Made by a program: the position numbers and the translations under genes. Below are positions 23,401 to 35,400 of a stretch of 64,000 nt of DNA, piece by piece. Every line of letters starts with the position of its first letter. The stretch's first letter is position 1. This stretch comes from Aspidiotus rigidus (lineage: Eukaryota; Arthropoda; Insecta; Hemiptera; Diaspididae): contig JAVHKY010000004.1 of NCBI GenBank assembly GCA_035079385.1, positions 14,849,001 through 14,913,000 of the forward strand, given 5' to 3'. Below the pieces are notes generated by a model. The model had not been told where the DNA came from. It worked only from the letters and a program-made list of their open reading frames with translations, and made no database searches.

Positions 23401-26400
23401 GTTGTAACTGAAATCACTCAGGGAAACTAGTTTCAACTAGTGAATTCTAGAATTCACTGATTTCGGGTTTTAACAGTAACAAATATCATGTATAGATTGA
23501 CAAAAACTCCACTGTCTTTCTTGCAGTAATCTTTCATCAACCTTCCCTCTATACAAGCGCTTTCTATGCGATGTCAATTTTTCCAACTGCTGAGAGTCGA
23601 TCCCTCTTTATAACAAAGATTTTATCGGTTCAAAGTCTAACTTTTTGGTAGAGGTTTCATTTTAAGCTGATATCCGTGAAAGTCGTACGCTTTCTACTGC
23701 TCGCTAATTTTGCGGCCACATCGACAAGTTCAAAGTGTCGATCATCAAAGAAGGTGATCTAAAAGCCAAGTTCACTAGACATATATTTCAAGACGATCTG
23801 TACCTAAACATCTACCGAAGTTGATGTCTCGACTAACTTCTTATAGGTCTCGTTTTCAAATCCTGAATTCCCCCTAATCTTCTTACATTCACGAGCCACG
23901 AATAACGATGCCTAATACTAAATGATAACCTCGTCGTCGAAAGACAAAATATAAAATGTCTCGTCCTTAGCGATCTAGACGACTATATGAGGGGGTCGAA
24001 TATGGACTAAATCAGATTGATTCTCATTCGTATTTTCTTTAAATGCCTTTCGCCACACCCTCGTTAACCACAGTAAAGCTCCATTTATTTTATTCGTCAC
24101 CGTATAGAACTCTTTCCGAATTCAAAACCCACTGGCCTATTGTACTTACATACGTTTTAATCGTAATGTATCGAGCTTAGTGCCACTACGTCCACACCCG
24201 CTTATACATATAGACACTATAATATTTCTCGCGTCTGGCTCGTAAATTTTTCATTCGGACAATGTTTCTTTCACGAGTGTTGTCGCGCCACAATAAATCA
24301 AGTTTCGAATACATAATTCAAATTAACTTTTTTTAACCCTTTAAGAGAATACCTCCGAGTTTTGGAAGACAAATCTTCTTCCATAAGTGTGACGGTTTGA
24401 AGACATCGAGTAATGTTGAAATAAATACTTTCTGAAATAGTATAGAAAACTCTTAGCTTGAATTTTTCAGCGTGCGTCAAGTACGCGTACACATCAAGTA
24501 ACCGTGTTCAAGTATCTACGTTTAAATTTTAATCAGACAACAGTACCCAGCTAGTGCTATATCGCTGTTCATACTCGTCCCGTAAGGAAGTCGATCAATC
24601 ATTTTCAAAACTATGAAGCGACAACTTGACGTCAGAGATAAGCGTGTAAAATTGTATGAATAATGGACGGATAAAAGGATTATCAAGAATTTCTTGAAAA
24701 CTAATTAACATAAAGGCTCCAGGTACGTTATACAAATGAAAATTCGATCGTAACTTATTTTACAATGTCTTTTTACATCTCCTTTCATGTCCCGTCCCCC
24801 AAAACGAACGTCCCGCCTGCAACATTCCCTCATTTATAGTCTCCGCACGATCCACCAACTCTGAAATTATCTCCAATTCCCTCAATACGTAGTACCTTCG
24901 TTCTATCTATTTCTTCCAATTTCTCTAATGGTAAAACTAATTTATGCAATAATATTAAATATGATCACTGTACAATCAAATTAACGCGAGCTGTAACCCA
25001 TTTTGAGTAGTCGTGTAGCTCGTAAAAAAAAAAAAAAAACTCATGGGTTTTTTAACAGAGTTGAACGAGACATGCGGCAGAGAAACTGTTTTATGGGGCA
25101 CGTAGGATCTGAAAAATGTAGGTTGCAACGTCACAAAGCTGACCTATGACGTCACAGGCCCCACCCTCCGAGATATATATGATAGGAGGGAGATTAAACG
25201 AATACGTTCTTCCAAGTTACGGTTATCCATAATAGCGAAAACAAGAATACACAAAAGGGAGAGCACGACATGCAAAAACTTTAGAAAAATTAAACGTCCA
25301 GCACTTCTGGTCAATGAGCCATCTTCGGGACCGAAATGAAAGCAACTGAAAAGACGGAGAAGAGAAACAGAATATTAAGATTTGTGGCCGTTGTTGATTA
25401 AATGATCAGCAAAAGCTGATTCCCCCAAATGTCCCTAAGTGCTCAGATACTCTCACCTTCATCTGGCGTGGGTGTCACCAATATAAAAGCCTCTACAATC
25501 CCTGAATTTCATCTTATAAACACCGCTCCTCTCATCAAGGGGTGTAGGGTCCTTCAGCCTCACAAACAATCCTTCAACAGTAGTAGGACTGTGAAAAGCT
25601 GGTCTGAAACCGAACGGGCAGAGGGCCCGACCCAATTCGAGGAAGAACTTCCCCAGAAACGGGAGACTGATCCAACGCAGACGATCAAGAATCGTGTCTC
25701 GGGGCAGGGAAGTGGTGGAATCAAGAATGCTCCTAGTAAGTTTCCTCCGAACCATCACGTCAACGTCGACATTGACCCCATTCACTTTGGCCAGGCGTTT
25801 TATTGTCAATAGTTCTTTCTGGAAGGCAGCCTGACTCAGTGAACTAGGCTATTGAAAGCAACCATCTTATGAGCAACAGGACAGAATGAAGCTCCTTGGA
25901 CTAAAACATCGGTCGTAGAATCTTTTCTGTATATTCCAAACTCATGGATACTGTCTTGTACAGAGATCGATAAATCCAAAAAGTTAATGGAAGATCTCCC
26001 TACTTCCAAGGTAAATTTTATGGAAGGGTAACAGGAATTGAGGTACCTCAAAAACTCACCATGGAGGCCTGGAGAACCAGTCCACGTGCACAGCTCGTCA
26101 AAAACCTACCTGTGCCAGTAGTAAATATGATACATAACACCGAGGTCAAGTTCAAACTTAGACATGAATATTTCAGAGATGAGCCTAAAGGTGATCCAAT
26201 AGAAATCCCTACTTTATCAGGGAACTCGAAAAATTTCCCTTCGAATTATTGTACAATCAAATTAACGCGAGCTGTAATCCATTTTGAGTAGTCCTATAGC
26301 TCGTAAAAAAAAAAAAAAAACCTCACAGGTTCTGTTGAACGAAAGATGTCAGAAAGCCTGTTTTATGGGGCACATGGTATCTGAAAAATGTAGATTGTGA

Positions 26401-29400
26401 CGTCACAACGCTGACCTATGACGTCATCAAACTGTGACGTCGCGTGCCCCATCCTCCAATGTATACGTTACAAGTCGCTATTTCACGCCACATTGGGAGG
26501 GAAATTGATTCCGTGGGTCTTCCGAGTTCCACGTTCGTTCGCTCGCTCGCATTTCGCGGCGTTGCGTCTTGTATTCATGCCTTGGGCTACGGGTCTGTAT
26601 GGACTTCGAATATTTTCCAATAATGTTTTACTCGAAAAAAAAACTAAAGTAGGTACTAGAATATTTTTGGACTTGAAAATTTTTTTCAAGATATTTTACT
26701 CAAGAAAAACAACAGAATCCGAGAATAATACTGGACTTGGAATATTTTTTGAGGTATTTAACTCGAAAAAATGACGGAGTACAAGAATATTTTTGGACTT
26801 GGAAAATTGTTTTGAGGTATTTTACTTGAAAAAACGTGCGTCAAAAAATGTTCCAAAACTTCATTCTTTTTGGAGCGATCATGAGAAATATTCCAAGCCC
26901 AAAAATATATTCTGGTACTTTCTCGTTTTTCTCTTTTTCTCGTGTAAAATATCCTGGAAAATATTCTCATACTTCATTGTTTTTTTGAGTCAAATATCTT
27001 GAAATACCTAAAAAAATTTTTTAAGCTCAAAAATATTCTTGTATTTGGGTTGTTTTTTGGAGTAAAATGTCTCAAAAAATATTCCAAGTACAAAATTATT
27101 CTCAAACTCTGTCGTTTTTTTGAGTAAATTATCCAGGAAAATATCCCAAATCCAAAAATATTCTTGTACTCTGTCGTTTTCTCGAGTAAAATACCATCAA
27201 AAATCATACGGTTGTAATTTTTTTTTTTTTTTTTTTTTTTTGGGGGGGGGAGGGGTTGCTGGTGTACAGAATTGACTCTACTTGAGATATTGGAAATTGG
27301 TCAGGTTAAAATCACAGAGATTTCTCTCAACTGCATTACACACTATCAAAACAAAGCATTATGTACCTTAAAATTAGTCCGTAAAAATAAGATGAACTGT
27401 AAAATAAGGAGGATTATTTAAAATATTGTAGCTCAAATAACTTTATTGATGAAGAATCATATTTCTTAAAGGAAAAACGGAGAAAGAACTAATAACAGAC
27501 AAGCATATTTTGGAGAACATAACCACGGGACCCAAGTATCTCGACTTTTGATTCCCAAGCAAGCTCATGGCGATCGTTTTTGATTTTCTCGGGTCAAAAA
27601 ACCATAGGAACGATATCCCACACTCTAGCATTATATTGACAATAAATTTGGCCTTATTTGACCCAAATTTGGGTCCCCATCTTGGCTGTATGTGATCCCC
27701 CAATATCTCAAGTGGAGTTTGAAGACCCAATTTTGTACACCAGCAACCTCCCCCCCCCAAAAAAAAAAAAAAAATTATAACCTTCTGTTTTACTTGAAAC
27801 AGAAATTAAATGAGTTTGGCCACCATCTTGGATTTGGGCCGCAAGGAGGCAAAATTCGACTTGGCAACCATGAAATTCGGATTTAGCGAGTGTTTTTACC
27901 CTTATAACCGATGGTTGCTAAAATGTCTCAAGAATGGAGATGCATTTCAAGAGAAAGTCCACCTGTCCATTTGGCCTGTATGGCATGCAGAATTGCATAC
28001 CTATCATTCTTTACGCATGTTTATCGATTCCTTTGACCCACCGACGATATCCCTTCCAGTCCCCACTGAACCAGGCCGAACCAATTCGGATTGAATGGGC
28101 AGCAACCTAGCTGCCCATTACTCCTAATAGTCAGAAAAATATTGCTGATTACGTGTAAATGGGCAGCAACTTTGCGCAATACGCGTAATGCTCTTTACGC
28201 GTAATGAGCAATTACGTGAATTGAGCGTAACATATATTATAGTGTAGGCAAATTAGAGCAATATTCGGGGGAAAAAAAAAACAATTTGCTGAAACAAACG
28301 TTTCTTTGCTGAAATTGGTTCAGGATGTGGTCCTCAACAAGATACTAAACATCCCACATTTTCTCCCTGGAGCTTCTTTTTTTATGGAGGTTCGAACCCC
28401 CAAAAATTAAGTTGAATACGTTATTTGGTAGGAAATTTAACGAGGAACAACTTTTGTTTGAAACATTTTTTAATAAAATTTTAATTTCGAGCGATATAGG
28501 CGAAGAACTAATTTTTGGGGGGGTTCGAACCCAGGGGAAAAATGCGGGATTTTTATTATGTTGTTCAGGACCATATCCTGAACCATTTTCAGCACAGAAA
28601 CGTTTGCCCCAACGAAATGTTTTTTTTTTTCTTCTTATTTGCCTACACTAATATGATATGAGGGGGACTTAAAAGACTTTCGTCCTCCGGTAGGAGGGAG
28701 ACTCAGAAAAGAGCTTTGCCGGCCGACCGGATGGCGGACGTTTGTTCCGAAAAATCCCCCGATGAAGCAGGTTCCCCACTGGAAAAAAATCTCCTGATGT
28801 GAACCTTTCTTCTTGGTGGTCAATAGTGATCTCTACATGGCAGCAGAATAGGACCTCTCGAAACCTCACCAAGAATAGATTTTCAATGATGAGCCGTGGT
28901 GTCGTAAAGAAAATATTTTTCATTATTAGAGAGCACCAGATCCACTTTCCCTCATTCTAAGGCTACCCATTATATATAAAACAAATTTCTTAGCGTCCTT
29001 CTTAGTTTAATTTAAATGTTTTCCTCGTGACTACGAGCCATTTGAATAGAATAGGAGGAATAGTACAGCACGTAACAGATTAGAGAGTCCGGAACTAGAG
29101 TTTTATTATCGAAATTTTTAGTCAGATGACTAGAGAAACACCACAACGGAAAAGAGGTAGAACAGAAATAAAATAAAATAAGATAAAATGAAAATATAAA
29201 AGTAAGGAAAAATTGGTCAAAATAAATATAATGATAAATTTGTCGAAAATATAAATTTAGATTAGTTCCGAGGACTAGTTGTTCGACCGGTTTCGATAGA
29301 TCTGGCGTCTATCATCATCAGGAGAGAACTGAATGAAAGCATTGAAACTGGTAAGGAGATGAAAGAAAGTTGAACGAGGGGATCAGATCAAGACAGGAAG

Positions 29401-32400
29401 TGCTGATTGAAGTTGTAGTAGAATTTAATGAACGGATTAAGAAAGGTAGATGATGTGTCGTTTAGAGTCGACGAGTTTGTAGATGAAGAGCGAATGATCT
29501 CGGTTTCTTCCAGACGATTCATGTTTTGACCTTTATCGGCGTTGTGAAGGAGTTCGATGACGGCATTATCGACGGGGTGATTTTTATCCGTACAATGTTC
29601 AGCAAAAGCGGATTATTTTCCATTGGAGATGGCTGCTTTATGCTCGCGGAAGCGAGTACGGAGGGAACGGCCAGTCTGGCCAACGTACTGGGCATCGCAG
29701 GACCCACACGTTATTCGGTAAATGCCTGACTTATCCATTGGTGGTACAGCATCCTTCAAGGTGGAGAGGTTAGACAAAGTGTTGACTGGATAGAAGCCTA
29801 CTCGGTAGTTGAATCTTCGGAGCTTTGAGGAAATTTTTTCTTTAGGTCTCCCGAGGTATGGTAGGCGAATCCATCATGTTCTGGACGTTGAGCTCTTTTG
29901 AGAGGGGGGCTTGTCGGGAGGGAGTTCGGTGAGTAAGTTGTTTACGTCTGACCAAGAGGCGGATGTTAGATTCGAGGCCGTTTAACTTGGCAATTTTTTC
30001 TTTTTTTCAATTTGCTTGACCTCGTGTTCGAAAGCCACGTCATCTAGAGGAATATGGATCAGCCTGTGGATGGCTGCGTTTATGGCTGCCATTTTGTGGG
30101 ATGGAGGATGGAAGGAGTCCGCGTGGATGGAAACGCCTGTGAACGAAGCTTTCCTAAATATGCCAAATTTAACTTTTAGAATATTATGTTTTTCGATGAG
30201 GGAGGTGGCGTCTAGAAAATTGATGCTGTTCCCGTGAAATTGATAGCAGGTTCAACATTGTTGAGTTGTTGAAGGAATAGTTGTAGCTCCGGAAGGGGGC
30301 CACGCCAGACACATAACACGTCGTCGACATAGCGAGCCCAGAATCGTATTCGAGAGGCGTATGGGCTTGAGCTGAGGATGGAGGTTTCGAGGTAGTTCAT
30401 GAACACATTTGCTACCAGAGAGGATAGTGGACCTCCCACCGGAAGCCCATCCGGAAACTTGTAGGTCGTTTTCCTGAAGACGCAAACGTTTTGAGAGAGG
30501 CACACTTGAAGTAAATTGCGGAATTCGTTGATGATGTCCGGATGAATATTCTGTCTTTCCAGGAACCGGATGGTGCGCGTCACCGGAATTTTTAAAAACA
30601 TACTGGCGACGTCGAAGGAGACTAGTATCGATCCGGAAGGAAAATTTGTGATGGACATTCTTGATGTGAGATCGAGGGAGTTGCGAACCGCATAAGGAGG
30701 ATTGAAGTCGGACACGGAACAGAACCAGTTGGTCAGGAACTTCGCGAGCTTGTAGGTTGGGTCGGAATAGAAAGCGACGACTGGCCGTATTGATAGGTCT
30801 GGCTTATGTAGCTTCATCTGCCCATATAGTTGCGGCAGTGAAGAGTTCATTTGTAGGAGGAATTTCCGTTCGTGGGGGAGTATATGCTTAGCGTTTTTGA
30901 TGGTGGAACGCACTTCTGAGTTGTATTCGGCGATTTTGACGGAATTTTGGAGGCGCCGGCAGAGGCCAGGAAGTCGGTGACCTTTTGTTCGTATAATGGG
31001 CGCGGCATAATAACAACAGCTTCGCCTTTATCGGCTTTCACCAGCGTAAGGTCGTTCTGTTGCAGGTTAAGTTTCAAGGAGGAAAAGCACCGGACCAGAG
31101 GGGATTTAGTGTTGCCTAGTTGATCGATTGCTTCGCGAATGAGATGCCGTGTGTTGTCATCATTAAGACGGTTATCGGTGCGAATACCGGTAGCGAGGTC
31201 ACAAACGAGGACGCTTTCGAGGGCTTCTTCCCGGTTTGTGGGTGGTAACGCGAATTTCTTTCATTTTTTGAGGAGGTCAGGTTCAGGAGATGAGAAGTGG
31301 GTGGACGATAGGTTGACGACGGCAGCACGGATAAAAATCACCCCGTCGATGATGCCGTCATCGAACTCCTTCACAACGCCGATAAAGGTCAAAACATGAA
31401 TCGTCTGGAAGAAACCGAGATCATTCGCTCTTCATCTACAAACTCGTCGACTCTAAACGACACATCATCCACCTTTCTTAATCCGTTCATTAAATTCTAC
31501 TACAACTTCAATCAGCACTTCCTGTCTTGACTTGATCCCCTCGTTCAACTTTCTTTCATCTCCTTACCAGTTTCAATGCTTTCATTCAGTTCTCTCCTGA
31601 TGATGATATACGCCAGATCTATCGAAACCGGTCGATTAACTAGTCCTCGGAACTAATCTAAATTTATATTTTCGACAAATTTATCATTATATTATTTTGA
31701 CCAATTTTTCCTTAATTTTATATTTTTATTTTATTTATTTTATTTCTGTTCTACCTCTTTTCCGTTGTGGTGTTTTTCTAGTCATCTGACTAAAAATTTC
31801 GATAATAAAACTCTAGTTCCGGACTCTCTAATCTGTTACGTGCTGTACTACTCCTCCCATTCTATCTTTCTAAATTTACCCGCGATCACTAAATGTCGAC
31901 GACTCGAATGGAGCTTTATACCCCTGATTATAAGACAATTGACGGGAAAGTTTCGTATGACTCGTCGTACTTCATTAATACTTCTATCTCACATTTGCAT
32001 AAACGTAATAACGAGCTATATTTACCAAAATTGCGTCATCATATTTCTTCTTCAAAATGTCACCAACTTCATTGAAAGGGGGTATCGTCTTCCAGCACGT
32101 TTTCAACTCACAAGACCCGGACACCCCGTGACAGCGACAATGCATTCTCATCGACGACTGCACGATCTGCAAGAGAGAGAAATAAATGTATTCCAATCAA
32201 ACGAAATCAAAATCATCGTCCACGATTACTACGTACCTCTCGGCCAGCTTCGTTGTTGTGCAAATTCATGTGCACGCGATTCAACAGCTTCTCTCTCTTC
32301 TCGAACGATTCCACTTGTTCGGGAGAGTCGACGAATTTCCTCGTAAAATCCAGACCAAATTGAATATTATCGCTATAATACGAAACAGAAGGGGAAAAAA

Positions 32401-35400
32401 TAAATCAGAATGATACGTTGTAACCATACTTCTCTATACATAATGCAGTACGAAACAGCCTTCCAGTGAATTTTATTAGACGTATCGCGGATTACATTTT
32501 TCGTTCACGTCACTCACTGGCGCGATTGTTATAAAAACGTAATTCTTTTCATCATAGTCGATGCAGAAAAAAGAAAGCAAAGGGGAATGAAAAGAATGGA
32601 TTTGATTTTCGTACGAACAGAATTGGGAATTATGAAACGGCCACTCTTCCGGTCTCTTCATAATAATTTCCTATATATAACGTTGTGCAACGAAGTCAAA
32701 AAAAAAAGAGACACGGTAGCTTCGCAAAGGCAAAAGGAGGGTACCGCGTCTCGTATTATATTCAAGCCGAAATATAAGACGGAATTGTAACAAAGAACGT
32801 CGAGCTCGAAGAAAGCGCAGTTTCCGCCAAAAATTAAAACCGCGCGTTTCAATCGGCAAGAAGAGAAAATCGCTCTCGAGTAACTTTTCGTGTAAAGTTC
32901 CGAAATATACCGCGCGAATAAAAAGTCGCGTTCAATTCGTCGTTCCGATACGAGAAAATGTGACTTTACGTTCTTTTTTCCGCTTCGTCTTTTCTTTTCG
33001 CTCGCCTTTAAAACCTGCCGGAAAGAGCGTATTAAAGGCATTTTCATTTCTCCCCTTCCGGTTACATTTTTGCCGCAATATTCGTGCAAGTTTTTTTTCC
33101 CTCTTTCTCGTTCGCTCTCTCTCCCTGATGCTCTTTTTTGTTCTCTCAGTTCGAAGACATCCGACTAATGCGGTCGCGAAATTGGAAAATATAAGACGGG
33201 GATGTTCACGTCGCGTCGCGTCGTCGTCATTACCTAGTGTGTTTTTTTCTTTGCCTGTCTCCCTTTCCCACCTCCGGCGAATGTTAACATCGAGAGAGCT
33301 GGAAAATTAAGAAAAAAAATGAAGCTCCGTTTCGACGTCGCTTCTGAAATTTTAATATTCTTTTGGTTTTGAAACTACGAGCTACATATTACAGCGTGTA
33401 CAAATGACTGCAGAGAAGACAGGAAAAGGTCCAGGATGAGACCGAGCTCGAAGTGTTCTTTGCGAAGGGGAGCAACAACCGCGGAGTCGTACAAATTCCA
33501 GTACTTTATTATTACCTATACTGTACGTACAGTAAACTTCGGGACTACGCTTCGAAAAAAAGTACTTTAAAACAGTCAGTTTACTTCGTCATCAGAAAAA
33601 CAGAAAGTGGTTGAGGAAATGTATGATGTTTAAACGATATTCAAGCTAAGAAAGTAAATGGCAGCCTGCTCTTTCTATCGTTGTATGGCTAGGCAAATCA
33701 TTCTTGAGAAGGACTTGTAAAGGATTGTGGTAATTTTCTCAGACTGAAAATCTTCCTTTCATATCAAAAAATTCTATTTTCTCTCTTTTGTTTTATGATT
33801 ACAAAATCAACAGCTCAGTGGTGCATCAGACTTTGCGTGATAGTTGGAACATATACGTAGACCAATCAAAATAATAAAGTGAATAGGAATTGACAGAAGA
33901 TTATATTATCATTGGGTAAAGTGGGTTCTGAGTTGCTAACTCTTAACACCTAAAGAAACTAAATAAACAGTCTTGCTATTCATTCGAATTCATCTTTATT
34001 AAGTAGAAGGATAACTCATCACCCCACCACATAATATCCCAAAAGAAAAACGTTCAGTCAATTTCAGCACTTCAGACTATCTATCCGAAATATTCAAGAA
34101 ATACATCTCTAGGACCTGACAAATTTTCATTCCTTCATTCAGAACTTTTTGTTTTACTTACAGGCCCGTAACCCGAGTTGATCTGTAGCAGTGGCTCCGT
34201 AACAGTTGGGGCCTTCTTTTTTCAGTGTAGAAATGTCTTTCTACAGGAATTCTATCAACTCTATTTTATCTTGAAACACACGTTCCACTTACTGGAAATT
34301 GGCTATCATTCTCATGGTCCTAGAGCCCGATGAAGAACTTCCTTTTAGAAATAAGGTCGGGTCAATTTTTAATAATTTTTTTCAAATTAGATTCCCTCAC
34401 TGATGTGCACTCTATCTAGTCTTATATCCTATCAACCTTTCGCGCACTCACGACGCCTTGAAAAGACTTCTACAAAAATCCTCTAATGAGAGATTTTTAG
34501 GTGCAGACCTTAAAATAAACAATATCTAGATATGGCAATTGAAAGGATTGTTATATTCGCCGCCGGGCACAAAGTGCATTTCAACATATGTATAATCAAT
34601 TCAGCACATCAAATATATGACATCATAAGATGGAACAGGGATAAAATATCGATGACCTCATCCACTGTGAGACATAAAACATGAACCAGGTTCTGTAAGA
34701 GCCAGCCAAGCAACAAGCCAACAGTTTGGAGGAAGATATCTCTTGTAGTTAAGCGATAGACCTTATTCTAGGGATCGTTGGCTTGTCACTTGGCTGGCTT
34801 TTACAGGACTCGGTTCACATGATCTTTATTTTTTGCGCAGGAATAAGTTTCTTTTAGTGAGGGTCGCACCTCATTTTTGTCGTGAGGTATCCTCAGAAAA
34901 CATATGAATCCGAATTCTGTGACGTCATCAATGACCTTGACTTTATTCAGGGATTTGGAAAAATGACGGCTTCCTTAACGAAGTTAAACGAGGAACGCAG
35001 GGAACCTGTTTTATGATTCGAATCAGATTTGGTATTGAAAATTCAAGGAAGCCTAGATTTGGAGAAAGGTAGTAAAAAGAAGGCCTAGACCAACTCCAAA
35101 TTTTTCCAAGTCCCCCTCCTATCATATATGGCTCGAGAGTCGAAATTTTTCTAAGTCCCCCTCCTATCATATATGGCTCGAGAGTCGAAATTTTTCTAAG
35201 TCCCCCTTCTATCATATATAGCTCGAAAGTCGAAATTTTTCTAAGTCCTTCTCCTATCATATATGGCTCGAGGGTCGAAATTTTTCTAATTTTTTCGCTG
35301 GACGGCGGACGGCGCACGGCGCACGGCAGATTTCTCAAATAGCCCCCCATAAAACAGGTTCCCTGTTAAAATTTCAACCACCGATCCTCTATGGAAGGGA

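Noticed and set aside
25429..25812. Plus-strand open frame of 127 codons
   Set aside because: Antisense shadow of the PLE copy B endonuclease region.
28094..28120. Hairpin as a transcription terminator
   Set aside because: Eukaryotic context and no T run after the stem.
32237..32372. Apparent frameshift in the Wnt exon between the DNIQFG and [11 protein letters not shown] parts
   Set aside because: Rereading the reverse complement base by base gives one continuous frame; the shift was a reading error.
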